From Candidatus Saccharibacteria bacterium UBA6039 (GTDB lineage: Bacteria > Patescibacteriota > Saccharimonadia > Saccharimonadales > Saccharimonadaceae), in the NCBI GenBank assembly GCA_002427805.1, contig DIZB01000022.1, positions 1 to 15,541 of the forward strand: a stretch of 15,541 nt of DNA, given 5' to 3'. Made by a program: the position numbers and the translations under genes. The notes beneath the pieces were generated by a model that was not told where the DNA came from, ran no database searches, and saw only the letters and a list, made by a program, of their open reading frames with translations. Each line of letters begins with the position of its first letter. The first letter of the stretch is position 1. Of this stretch, positions 6,465-14,047 are shown in pieces.

Positions 6465-6482
6465 AAGGGTCCGACCCTTTTT
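6465..6482 (+). terminator. terminator-like hairpin in the leader region of the ABC exporter
   Basis: AAGGGT-CCG-ACCCTT followed by a short T-run on the plus strand. The stem is only 6 bp, so it is weak as a terminator. No plus-strand gene ends here; the preceding gene is on the minus strand. It could only act on a transcript starting between 6411 and 6464, for example as an attenuator. Confidence 0.3.
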
Positions 6483-6565
6483 AAGGTAAACCTCAGTAAA
6501 TACGCTCAAACGTAGCCATTCGCTATACAAATCAAAGGGTTGTATAAAACACGCCACAATTGTTA

Positions 6566-6594
6566 TTGCCCTATGTCAAATGACCTCTCATAAT
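6566..6594 (+). promoter_or_regulatory. promoter of the ABC exporter operon
   Basis: TTGCCC (6566-6571) and CATAAT (6589-6594) with a 17-base spacer. The -10 ends 8 bases before ATG 6603, so transcription would start within one or two bases of the start codon. No Shine-Dalgarno sequence precedes ATG 6603. Confidence 0.5.
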
Positions 6595-6602
6595 GGATCA
6601 TA

Positions 6603-7418
6603 ATGACAAAAGCCCCACCCGTTATCGAACTGCATGACCTCAAAAAGCGCTTTGGCGTGGGTGACGCAGAACACCTCGCTTTAAATGGTATGGAGCTCGT
6701 CATCGAAAAGGGTGAATTTATTACAATCATGGGCCCAAGTGGCTGTGGCAAAACGACCCTTCTTAATATATTAGGCCTCCTCGATCAATCAACCGATGGG
6801 CAATACAAGCTCGACGGCATCGAAGTGAGCTCATTTGGATCACGACGAAAAGCCCATATTCGCTCACAACAAATTGGTTTTGTATTCCAAAGCTTTAATC
6901 TTATTGCGCGCCTCAGTGTCATCGATAACGTCGCCCTTCCTCTCACATATAAAGGCCTCACAAAAACCAAACGCCTCAAGATGGCGAGTGACATGCTCAC
7001 TAACTTCCATCTCGAAGAACGAGAATACTATATGCCCTACCAACTATCTGGTGGTCAAACGCAGCGGGTCGCTATTGCCCGCGCACTCGTTAATAGCCCC
7101 TCAATTATCTTAGCTGACGAGCCAACAGGAAACCTCGACTCGCACTCAAGCCACATTATTATGGAAGAGCTCTCAGACCTTCACAAACGTGGTAATACAA
7201 TTATTATGGTGACGCATAATCCACGCCTCACCAGCTATGCCAGCCGCGTCATCACGATGCTTGATGGCAAAATTGATACCGACACGCTCATGCCACTTAT
7301 CGAACCGCCCGCGGTGACGCCAAAACGACCACTTGGCGCCAAAACCCGCAAAAAAAAGACTACGACGAAAAAGAAACCAGCTGCTAAAAAAGCAACTCCG
7401 AGAAAGAAGAAAGCGTGA
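6603..7418 (+). CDS. ABC transporter ATP-binding protein, MacB/LolD type, with Lys-rich tail
   Basis: The ATPase subunit of a MacB-type (type VII) ABC system, acting at the cytoplasmic face with the permease encoded next. Residues 1-235 form a complete nucleotide-binding domain: Walker A GPSGCGKT (44-51), Q-loop Gln96, signature LSGGQ (148-152), Walker B IILADE (168-173), D-loop and switch His205. The family normally ends at about 225-235 residues; here an extra 30-odd residues (about 240-271) are almost entirely Lys, Arg, Thr, Ala and Pro, like histone H1 or other nucleic-acid- or membrane-binding tails. The stop overlaps the permease start (TGATG), so the two are translationally coupled. 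The substrate is unknown: members of this group export peptides, lipoproteins or antibiotics, or act mechanically. Confidence 0.95.
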   Translation: MTKAPPVIELHDLKKRFGVGDAEHLALNGMELVIEKGEFITIMGPSGCGKTTLLNILGLLDQSTDGQYKLDGIEVSSFGSRRKAHIRSQQIGFVFQSFNLIARLSVIDNVALPLTYKGLTKTKRLKMASDMLTNFHLEEREYYMPYQLSGGQTQRVAIARALVNSPSIILADEPTGNLDSHSSHIIMEELSDLHKRGNTIIMVTHNPRLTSYASRVITMLDGKIDTDTLMPLIEPPAVTPKRPLGAKTRKKKTTTKKKPAAKKATPRKKKA

Positions 7419-8653
7419 TGCGATTTCTGCTGATAAATCATATTCAAAATGCCCGCCAGTCATTGAAGGCTAATCACCTTCGAAGCGTCCTCACGATGCT
7501 TGGCGTTACCATCGGCGTCGCGAGCGTGACAGCTATTTTGGCACTGAGTAGCGGTGCTAGCAAGGTGGTGAGTGACCAAGTTGACCAACTCGGTGGTAAT
7601 ATTGCGGTCATTCGGCCGGGTGCGGCTACAACCGATCCTCTTGGCAACCTGATTGGGCAGGACACAACAGCTCATGACTATTCAGCCAGTACCATCACTG
7701 AAGACGATCTATCACTTGTAACTGCCATTTCAAATATTCAAACAATTGCACCACTTATGATCCTGAGCGGCCCAGTTAAAGCAGATTCGTCAGCTCCAAC
7801 CGGCACCCCTATTGTCGCGACAACTCCAGCACTTGCATCCATTGCCCAACTGCCAATCGATAAAGGCCAATTCCTTGATCCTGCCGTTAATCAAAATACT
7901 GCTGTTATTGGCGTACAACTATCAATTGATATCTACGGAACCGAGGATTCAGTCGGACGCAAAATTGACATCCGTGGGACTTCTTTTACCATCATCGGCG
8001 TCCTCAAACGTCTCAATAACCCAATCAACTACAATAATGTCGATTTTGATAAAGCAGTTATTATTAATTTCGATAGTGGGAAGCTCCTGAATCAAAGCAT
8101 CGCGCAAATTCAGCAAATTGACATGCGAGCAACCTCCGTTGCAAATCTCGATCAGGTCATTATTGATACCAATAAGACGCTGTTACTGTCGCACGGCGGA
8201 CAAACTGACTTTAGCGTTCTATCCGGTACTCAAATTTCACAACCAACGAGCCAGCTATTTTACGCAATCGCGGGCGTCACGGCAGTTGTGGCGGGCATTT
8301 CGCTGCTTGTTGGTGGTATTGGCATTATGAATATTATGTTGGTCAGTGTGGCAGAACGCACACGCGAAATCGGTATTAGAAAAGCACTCGGCGCGACGAA
8401 CAGCGATATCACCTGGCAATTCCTTATTGAATCCCTCGCGATCAGTATCGGCGGTGGTATTAGCGGCTATCTCATCGGTTACGGCGCAGCCTTCGCTATT
8501 AGTACTTTCCTTACCTTCAACCCCGTTCTTAACTGGCAAATTGCTGCAGTTGCCCTCGGCATCTCGTTGATTATGGGAACAATTTTTGGCCTTTACCCCG
8601 CTTTCAAAGCATCCCGTAAAGACCCCATCGACTCACTTCGAGAATATAGTTAA
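7418..8653 (+). CDS. MacB-like ABC permease (MacB_PCD + FtsX domains)
   Basis: A 411-aa permease partner of the preceding ATPase. Layout: a first membrane helix at about 22-46 after the basic HLRSVLTMLG motif; a large extracytoplasmic MacB_PCD domain (about 48-280); then the FtsX domain with three membrane helices at about 282-310, 335-365 and 372-397. MNIMLVSVAERTREIGIRKA (304-323) between the first two is the hallmark coupling segment of MacB permeases. ATG 7418 overlaps the ATPase stop by one base; the GTG one codon upstream is less likely. No HlyD-like adaptor or outer-membrane channel gene is nearby, consistent with a monoderm envelope. The stop (TAA 8651-8653) overlaps that of the convergent isomerase gene. 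Confidence 0.93.
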   Translation: MRFLLINHIQNARQSLKANHLRSVLTMLGVTIGVASVTAILALSSGASKVVSDQVDQLGGNIAVIRPGAATTDPLGNLIGQDTTAHDYSASTITEDDLSLVTAISNIQTIAPLMILSGPVKADSSAPTGTPIVATTPALASIAQLPIDKGQFLDPAVNQNTAVIGVQLSIDIYGTEDSVGRKIDIRGTSFTIIGVLKRLNNPINYNNVDFDKAVIINFDSGKLLNQSIAQIQQIDMRATSVANLDQVIIDTNKTLLLSHGGQTDFSVLSGTQISQPTSQLFYAIAGVTAVVAGISLLVGGIGIMNIMLVSVAERTREIGIRKALGATNSDITWQFLIESLAISIGGGISGYLIGYGAAFAISTFLTFNPVLNWQIAAVALGISLIMGTIFGLYPAFKASRKDPIDSLREYS

Positions 8654-9690
8654 ACGAGTTCTGTTTTTAGTTTCTCAATTAACCCAACCGGTGTCGGATC
8701 GGCGTTATTAAGAATCGCTACATAAATACTAACAAAATCTGCTAAAACACTGCCCCACAGTAATTGTTGGATGAGGCTATCACCCTTCAGAGTCACAACA
8801 GTCGATTTTGGTCGCATACCACTAAGGAGTCGATCTGAAATCTCAAAACGCTTCAGAATTTGAGGGTGTTCAAGATGACTAATAAGGTCAAACACAGCAA
8901 ATGGCTTTTCAACTGGATGTGACGTCCAACCAATAAACTCATTGTGGTTAAATTCCGAGTATTCATTCCAAAACGATACGTTCTTGGCATTTTCGTTCCA
9001 GCTAATCTTCCACTTGTACGCCACCGGCGCAGTCAAAGCACCACCATAAAAGACTGGGGTTTTACCGACAGCAAGGAGCGCCAGTTGCTTGGCATAATTA
9101 TGTTCGGTGCGTACATCTTTGCCCCATGCAACACTTTCATTCTTAAGCCAACCTGCAGCTTCCTTAATCTCGTCGTTTCTACTCGCATCAATAATGCCAA
9201 AATGAACCAGGAGTTCTATGAGGCCCCGTAAGTTATAAATCACTGCCATACGCGGCTGTAAATGATCAGGGATAGAAATGTGTGCGATTTTATAGCTCCC
9301 AGCCATATCAATAAGTGTTCCGCCCGCAGCCAAGATTGCCAGTTGTGCACCCTTCACTGTTGCCTGCTCCAGCGCGCTCACCGTTTCTTCGGTATTACCC
9401 GAGTAGCTACTGGCAATAAATAGTGTATTCTCGCCAACCGATGCGGGAATATCATAGCTACGAAGTACTTCAAATGGTACTTTTATATCATTTTTGAGCC
9501 ACGCCTTGGCAAGTAAGGCCGCAAGTGCTGAGCCGCCCATGCCCGCTACAACAATATTTGTGATAACGCGGCCATCATTTTCGCTGTCCCAAATCGTAAC
9601 GTCGGATTCAGCCTGAGCATACTCATTACCCGCGACGCTGAGCGCATCCTCTGGATCCCGCTGTTTTATTACATTGTCGTCATCTAACAC
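8650..9690 (-). CDS. bifunctional phosphoglucose/phosphomannose isomerase (SIS fold)
   Basis: A cytosolic sugar-phosphate isomerase interconverting glucose-6-P or mannose-6-P with fructose-6-P. The 346-aa protein has the tandem SIS-domain layout of the archaeal/bacterial PGI/PMI family: VAGMGGSALA (about 48-57), the phosphate-binding SSYSGNTEET (94-103), and the catalytic segment WNEYSEFNHNEFIGW (241-255), which supplies the Glu and His of the family. A GTG at 9696 is also in frame, but AAGGAG (9698-9703) is only 1 base from it and 7 bases from GTG 9690, so 9690 is chosen. It would link glucose, mannose and wall or glycan sugar pools in a reduced metabolism. It converges on the ABC permease with a 4-base overlap (TTAA). 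Confidence 0.92.
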   Translation of the reverse strand: MLDDDNVIKQRDPEDALSVAGNEYAQAESDVTIWDSENDGRVITNIVVAGMGGSALAALLAKAWLKNDIKVPFEVLRSYDIPASVGENTLFIASSYSGNTEETVSALEQATVKGAQLAILAAGGTLIDMAGSYKIAHISIPDHLQPRMAVIYNLRGLIELLVHFGIIDASRNDEIKEAAGWLKNESVAWGKDVRTEHNYAKQLALLAVGKTPVFYGGALTAPVAYKWKISWNENAKNVSFWNEYSEFNHNEFIGWTSHPVEKPFAVFDLISHLEHPQILKRFEISDRLLSGMRPKSTVVTLKGDSLIQQLLWGSVLADFVSIYVAILNNADPTPVGLIEKLKTELV

Positions 9691-9777
9691 GCCCACACTC
9701 CTTCAGCCTTGCTCGCCTATATAACTCTATGATACAGTATTTAGTAACAAAGCATAAGTAATATATCGGGGTGGGCC
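9691..9777. promoter_or_regulatory. divergent intergenic region between isomerase and acidic protein
   Basis: 87 bases separate the two divergent start codons. It contains the isomerase ribosome site AAGGAG (9698-9703), the GGGG ribosome site of the plus-strand gene (9768-9771), and one plausible plus-strand extended -10, TG-A-TACAGT (hexamer 9733-9738). The minus-strand promoter is not clear; TATCAT near 9729-9734 is a weak candidate. Unlike most lone starts in the window, both genes here carry Shine-Dalgarno sequences. Confidence 0.35.
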
Positions 9778-10266
9778 ATGGATATTCAACCGCAAACAAC
9801 ACAAGCACTGAGCGACGACCAAGAATTAGCCAAAGTACTTGCAGGCGTTAGCCAACAAGTCGACGATAAAGCGCTCGATTTTGAAGAGACGCCTGTCGCG
9901 ACTCCTGCATCTGTTGCTGCGGCTGCTCCTGGTGGCGCTCCAGAAGAGCCAGCTGAAGCTGATCTTCCGACACCTGCCATTCCTGGCTACGAACCACCCG
10001 TTGACACCTCAGTAGCGCCTACAGACGATCTTGAAGGTATTAAAAAGGAGGCTCTTGGTGAGCTTCGCCCCCTCGTTGATAAACTTGATCTTGCGCCTGA
10101 AGAAAAGTTCGACACCTACTTACTCCTGCTTCGATCAACCGATGACAAAGCACTCATTCCACCAGCTTACGCCGCCGCACAGTCTATTACAGATGAATCT
10201 CGTAAAGCCCAAGCACTGCTCGATGTCATTAAAGAAATCGACTATCTGTCTACTCCAAAGGCGTAG
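9778..10266 (+). CDS. acidic Ala/Pro-rich hypothetical protein
   Basis: A 162-aa protein not recognised as any family. Residues 1-85 are low-complexity, rich in Ala, Pro, Asp and Glu and probably disordered. Residues 86-160 look like an ordered helical domain (LEGIKKEALGELRPLVDKL ... FDTYLLLLRSTDD ... AAAQSITDESRKAQALLDVIKEIDYL), about three or four amphipathic helices. There is no signal peptide, membrane helix or cysteine, so it is probably cytosolic. ATG 9778 follows GGGGTGGGCC, with GGGG 6 bases from the start. It lies 30 bases upstream of the FemAB-like gene in the same direction, but that gene has its own -10, so co-function is not assured. Confidence 0.8.
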   Translation: MDIQPQTTQALSDDQELAKVLAGVSQQVDDKALDFEETPVATPASVAAAAPGGAPEEPAEADLPTPAIPGYEPPVDTSVAPTDDLEGIKKEALGELRPLVDKLDLAPEEKFDTYLLLLRSTDDKALIPPAYAAAQSITDESRKAQALLDVIKEIDYLSTPKA

Positions 10267-10283
10267 TCTTACCCCAAATACGC

Positions 10284-10289
10284 TACAAT
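10284..10289 (+). promoter_or_regulatory. -10 box of the FemAB-like gene
   Basis: TACAAT ends 7 bases before ATG 10297, with no Shine-Dalgarno sequence, the arrangement of a leaderless start. The -35 region is weak. The sequence GCTACAAT is the same as at the tRNA-Ser(GCT) promoter (15096-15103). Confidence 0.45.
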
Positions 10290-10296
10290 AGTACTA

Positions 10297-11334
10297 ATGA
10301 ATGCTCGCTATGCTACTAGAGACGAAATCGCCACGTGGGATAGTCATATCATCGCCAATCCCGATGGTGGCAACGTATTTAGTAGCTATGAATTTGCCCA
10401 AGCCAAGCTAACTGGTGGCTACAAAGTCCATTATGTATTTGTTGATAAGATTGCCGTCACAGTGCTCGAAAAGGATGCCTTCGTACTAGGAAAGTTTTGG
10501 TATCTGCCAAAAGGTCCGAACATTACATCGGCGAAAGAGTTGTGGTCGGTTCTTGAAGCGCTCAAACCTCTCGCTAAAAAACGTGGCGTCTTTGCCATCC
10601 GTGTTGAACCGGAGCTGTCACGCTCTTGCCAGCCAACGCTTGCGCGTCATGGCCTCATCAAAGCCCGCCCAATCATCCCAAACCCATCGACTATCTTGCT
10701 CGATATTAGCGAACCACTCGACGATATTTTAGCTCACCTCCCGCAAAAAGGTCGCCACGCCATTAAGCGCGCCGAGCGTGATGGCGCTACTGTAAAACAA
10801 GTTAAAGCGACGGCGGCAAACTGTAAAATGATGTTTGATCTTCTTTCAAAAACTGCCGAGGGCCAATTCGGTCTACGTGCACCTGAATATTACACATTGT
10901 TTTGGCAGAGCTTCGAAAAAAATGACTATGGCCAACTCTTTTTCGCCTATGACACCGACGGCAAGGTAATTGCAGGCGCTTACGCCATGGTGTTTGGCAC
11001 AAAAAGTACCTATAAAGACGGTGCATCAGTTCGAAAGCGCACCATTTACGGTGCCAGTCACCTCTTGCAGTGGCATGTTATCACGTGGGCCAAACAAAAT
11101 GGCGCACTAATCCACGATTTTTGTGGTTCACCGCCAAGTGACGAAATTAATAACCCAGACCACGCGCATCATGGTATCGGCCTCTTTAAAACGGCGTTCA
11201 ATCGTACCGTTACCGACTACGTTGGGTGTTACGACTACGTGTTGTCAAAGACGCAACATAATCTCTGGATAAAACTCGGTGAAAAAGTTGCTCGCCACAT
11301 TCATGCTTATAAGCACCACGACGCCTACTATTAA
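10297..11334 (+). CDS. FemAB/FemX-like peptidoglycan interpeptide-bridge aminoacyltransferase
   Basis: A 345-aa cytosolic transferase of the Fem family, which moves an amino acid from aminoacyl-tRNA to the side-chain amine of the third stem residue of a peptidoglycan precursor. Two GNAT-like halves are visible: YLPKGPNI at 69-76, the hallmark PSTILLDISEPLDDILAHL (130-148) followed by a basic KGRHAIKRAERDG helix, YGASHLLQWHVITWAKQNG (251-269), then IHDFCG (272-277) and GLFKTAFN (295-302), the conserved C-terminal FK-x-x-F motif. The helical coiled-coil arm that FemA proteins insert is absent, as in FemX-type enzymes. The donor amino acid cannot be read. It converges on the diaminobutyrate transaminase/MurE-like operon, which supports a wall role; the stop codons overlap. 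Confidence 0.88.
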   Translation: MNARYATRDEIATWDSHIIANPDGGNVFSSYEFAQAKLTGGYKVHYVFVDKIAVTVLEKDAFVLGKFWYLPKGPNITSAKELWSVLEALKPLAKKRGVFAIRVEPELSRSCQPTLARHGLIKARPIIPNPSTILLDISEPLDDILAHLPQKGRHAIKRAERDGATVKQVKATAANCKMMFDLLSKTAEGQFGLRAPEYYTLFWQSFEKNDYGQLFFAYDTDGKVIAGAYAMVFGTKSTYKDGASVRKRTIYGASHLLQWHVITWAKQNGALIHDFCGSPPSDEINNPDHAHHGIGLFKTAFNRTVTDYVGCYDYVLSKTQHNLWIKLGEKVARHIHAYKHHDAYY

Positions 11335-12590
11335 GCTTTTGAGACGATCTCGAGGCTCTTAGCGATAGCATCAAGACCTTTATCAAGCTCTTCGTCACTA
11401 ATCACAAGTGGTGGTAATAGCTTCAGCACTTCGTCTTTCGCACCTGATGTTTCGATGATCAAACCATGTTTAAACGCCTCTGCTGAGATAGCGCCAGCGA
11501 TATCCGGGTGACTTTCGGATACCAAGCCTTGGATCATTCCCCTGCCGCGACGTGTGAGTTCAAGTGCTGGGTAGCCAGCAATCATTGTATCGAACGCGTC
11601 CTGTACGCGCTTTTCTTTGCGGTGGATTTCTTTTGAAAATGCGTCATCTTTCCAGTACTGCGTAAGGGCTTCGGCAGCTGCCACAAATGCGAGGTTATTA
11701 CCACGGAAGGTTCCGCTGTGTGCACCTGGTTTCCAAATATCGAGTTCTGGTTTCATGAGGACAAGTGACATCGGCAGGCCGTAGCCCGAAAGTGACTTCG
11801 AAAGCGTCACGACGTCAGGTACAATCCCTGAATCTTCGAAGCTAAAGAATTCACCAGTTCGGCCACAACCAACCTGAATATCATCAACAATCAATATAAT
11901 TTCGTGATTAGTACAGAGCGCACGCAGCGCCTGCAACCACTCTTTACTGGCCGGGTTAACCCCACCTTCACCTTGAACAGTCTCCACAATCACTGCAGCT
12001 GGCTTATCAAGTCCACTACTCTGATCGCCAAGTAATTTCTCGAGGTATGCGATTGAGTCAAAATCTTTTAGGTAGCCATCATATGGCAAAAACGTCGCAT
12101 TCGAAAGTGGGTAGCCGGCAGCCTTACGGAACTTATTATTGGCCGTCACAGCAAGTGAGCCTGCACTCACGCCGTGAAAGGCATGTGTAAATGCGACAAC
12201 GTTTGTTCGTCCCGTTACTTGGCGAGCAATCTTTAATGCTGCTTCAACTGCGTTTGTCCCTGTTGGGCCGGTAAACTGCAACTTATAGTTAAGCTTCCGC
12301 GGCTCTAAGATGTGTGACTTAAATGTCTCAATAAAGTATTTTTTTGCAGATGTCGCCATATCAAGTGCGTGCACAATACCATCATTTTCGACGTATTCGA
12401 GGATCTTTTTCTTGAACATATCATTGTTGTGGCCGTAGTTCAGTGTGCCCGCACCACTGAAGAAGTCGATATACTCAGTGCCGTCTTCATCAGTCATAAT
12501 TGAACCCTTCGACGATTTAAAGATTACAGGGAAGGAACGAATATAGCCACGAACCTCGGATTCCATTTCGTTAAATATGTCTAAATTCAT
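11331..12590 (-). CDS. ectB: class III aminotransferase, EctB-like diaminobutyrate--2-oxoglutarate transaminase
   Basis: A PLP enzyme that converts L-aspartate 4-semialdehyde plus glutamate into L-2,4-diaminobutyrate. The 419-aa protein closely follows the EctB pattern from its first residues (FNEMESEVRGYIRSFPVIF 6-24; DGTEYIDFFSGAGTLNYGHNN 36-56). Cofactor residues are present: GPTGTNAVEAALK (108-120), ETVQGEGG (203-210), Asp236 of IVDDIQVGCGRTGEFF, Lys265 in TLSKSLSGYGLP (Schiff base), and SGTFRGNNLAF (292-302). The ribosome site AGGAGG (12595-12600) includes the TAG stop of the MurE-like gene, so the two are a coupled operon. Ectoine genes ectA/ectC are absent here, so ectoine synthesis is unlikely to be its role; wall precursor supply fits better. 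Ornithine or lysine-type specificity cannot be excluded. Confidence 0.9.
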   Translation of the reverse strand: MNLDIFNEMESEVRGYIRSFPVIFKSSKGSIMTDEDGTEYIDFFSGAGTLNYGHNNDMFKKKILEYVENDGIVHALDMATSAKKYFIETFKSHILEPRKLNYKLQFTGPTGTNAVEAALKIARQVTGRTNVVAFTHAFHGVSAGSLAVTANNKFRKAAGYPLSNATFLPYDGYLKDFDSIAYLEKLLGDQSSGLDKPAAVIVETVQGEGGVNPASKEWLQALRALCTNHEIILIVDDIQVGCGRTGEFFSFEDSGIVPDVVTLSKSLSGYGLPMSLVLMKPELDIWKPGAHSGTFRGNNLAFVAAAEALTQYWKDDAFSKEIHRKEKRVQDAFDTMIAGYPALELTRRGRGMIQGLVSESHPDIAGAISAEAFKHGLIIETSGAKDEVLKLLPPLVISDEELDKGLDAIAKSLEIVSKA

Positions 12591-12598
12591 ATATCCTC

Positions 12599-13912
12599 CT
12601 ATTTCTTCTTCGTTTTTAGTAGTTCTTGTAGCGCTGCCTTTGTGACTTCAATGTCGCTCCATGGGTATACGATATCGCCACGTTCAATTGTTTTTTCATG
12701 TCCTTTACCCAGGATTGCCACCAAATCATCAGGCCCATTCGCGCGTGTCAGTGCAAAACCAATTGCGTCTTCACGATTACCGATCAAAAACAGGTTCTTG
12801 TCTTTCTTCATACCAGCCTTCAAAGCCCCGGCTGCAATTTGGTTCATGATCTCATCACCGTCGATATCGCGGTTGTCTTCTTCGGTCACAATCAGCTCGT
12901 CGGCATTCTCACCGGCTATTTCACCCTGTACCGGACGCTTTGCTTCGTCGCGTCGTCCTGGGGAGCCAAATACAATGATAAGCTTCCCTTTTGTCGATGG
13001 ACGGATGCTATTAAAGAATTTCGTAAATGCATCTGGCGTGCCGGCAAAGTCCACAAGTACTTTGAACTTTTGGCCCTCATTAATCACTGTCATGCGGCCT
13101 TCCACGCCCTCAAGCGCTGCAATTCCCTTTTCAATCTGCTTCTTTGTCAGGCCAATTTCTCGCCCCACGGCAACTGCCGCTAGGCTGTTACTCACATTAA
13201 AATCACCTGGAATGTTAATACGGATATTGTAGCTATCTTTACCAACGGTCGCCGTAAAAGTGGAATGATCGCCCGCAAGCTTGACTTTAGTAGCCTGTAG
13301 CTCACCTTTTCCTATGCCGTAGGTCATGCCACGTGGCGTACTGTTAATAAATTTCTGGGCATTTGGATCTTCGGCATTCACCACACCGAATTTACGGCCG
13401 TGCTTGGCTGCAAGCGTAAACAGACGACGCTTGGCTTCAAGGTAACGTTCAAACGTCTTGTGATAGTCTAGGTGTTCATAGGTAATATTGGTCATGACCG
13501 CAATTTCATACGGCACTCCCCAGGTGCGAAACTGCGCCAAAGAGTGGCTCGATGATTCGAGGACAACCCACTCTACGCCAGCTTTCTTAAAGTCACGGAG
13601 TCGTTTTTGCAGTATCCCCGCCTGTGCCGTGGTAATATGTTCAATTTGTGGGTGAATGTCGTTGCCAATACCATAAGCAACTGTGCTCAGCACACCAGCC
13701 TTCAGGCCCGCTTCGCTCAGCATTTTTTGTATTAATAGAGTCGTAGTAGTCTTACCGTTGGTGCCTGTCACCCCAATAACGTGCATGTTCTTTGAGGGGA
13801 ACCCGTAGCGCACGTTCGCAAGGACCGACTCCACCAAGTGTCCGTACGGTTCAATCGTGCTAAATAGTGTTGTAGGAATTACTTTTTTAACGATCTTACG
13901 TATATCTGCCAT
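12599..13912 (-). CDS. murE: MurE-like Mur ligase (UDP-MurNAc-dipeptide:diamino acid ligase), short form
   Basis: An ATP-dependent amide ligase that would add the third residue, normally a diamino acid, to the peptidoglycan stem. At 437 aa it is shorter than typical MurE (about 490-500): the N-terminal UDP-binding domain is reduced to about 40 residues. Visible motifs are the P-loop VTGTNGKTTT (48-57), ESSSHSLAQFR (119-129), TNITYEHLDYH (141-151), Lys161 (candidate carbamylated Lys, EAKRRLF), LEGVEGRM (267-274), FGSPGRRDEAKRPVQG (315-330) and GKGHE (402-406). Two MurE signatures differ: VDYAHTPDA is VDFAGTPDA (287-295, His replaced by Gly), and the substrate loop DNPR (DAP) or DNPA (Lys) is EEDNRD (344-349). 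Substrate specificity is therefore open. A TATAAT (13919-13924) lies 6 bases before ATG 13912, with no Shine-Dalgarno sequence. Confidence 0.87.
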   Translation of the reverse strand: MADIRKIVKKVIPTTLFSTIEPYGHLVESVLANVRYGFPSKNMHVIGVTGTNGKTTTTLLIQKMLSEAGLKAGVLSTVAYGIGNDIHPQIEHITTAQAGILQKRLRDFKKAGVEWVVLESSSHSLAQFRTWGVPYEIAVMTNITYEHLDYHKTFERYLEAKRRLFTLAAKHGRKFGVVNAEDPNAQKFINSTPRGMTYGIGKGELQATKVKLAGDHSTFTATVGKDSYNIRINIPGDFNVSNSLAAVAVGREIGLTKKQIEKGIAALEGVEGRMTVINEGQKFKVLVDFAGTPDAFTKFFNSIRPSTKGKLIIVFGSPGRRDEAKRPVQGEIAGENADELIVTEEDNRDIDGDEIMNQIAAGALKAGMKKDKNLFLIGNREDAIGFALTRANGPDDLVAILGKGHEKTIERGDIVYPWSDIEVTKAALQELLKTKKK

Positions 13913-13918
13913 TTCACC

Positions 13919-13924
13919 ATTATA
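13919..13924 (-). promoter_or_regulatory. -10 box of the MurE-like/EctB-like operon
   Basis: A perfect TATAAT on the minus strand ending 6 bases before ATG 13912 predicts a leaderless mRNA. The -35 is weak. Confidence 0.5.
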
Positions 13925-14047
13925 CCCCAGAACAATTTGATATTACGCTCGTACGGAACACGTCGCCTCGTTTTAATAAGTTACCCTCAAAAATCTTATT
14001 TTTTTCTTAAAGAGGATCCATCCCTTTTAAAAGCTAAACGTAGGTCG

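Noticed and set aside
6459..6515. Short plus-strand frame starting GTG 6459 after GAAGGAG (KKGPTLFKVNLSKYAQT)
   Set aside because: The ribosome-site bases overlap the start codon, the frame contains the hairpin/T-run, and it is only 18 codons with no sign of coding.
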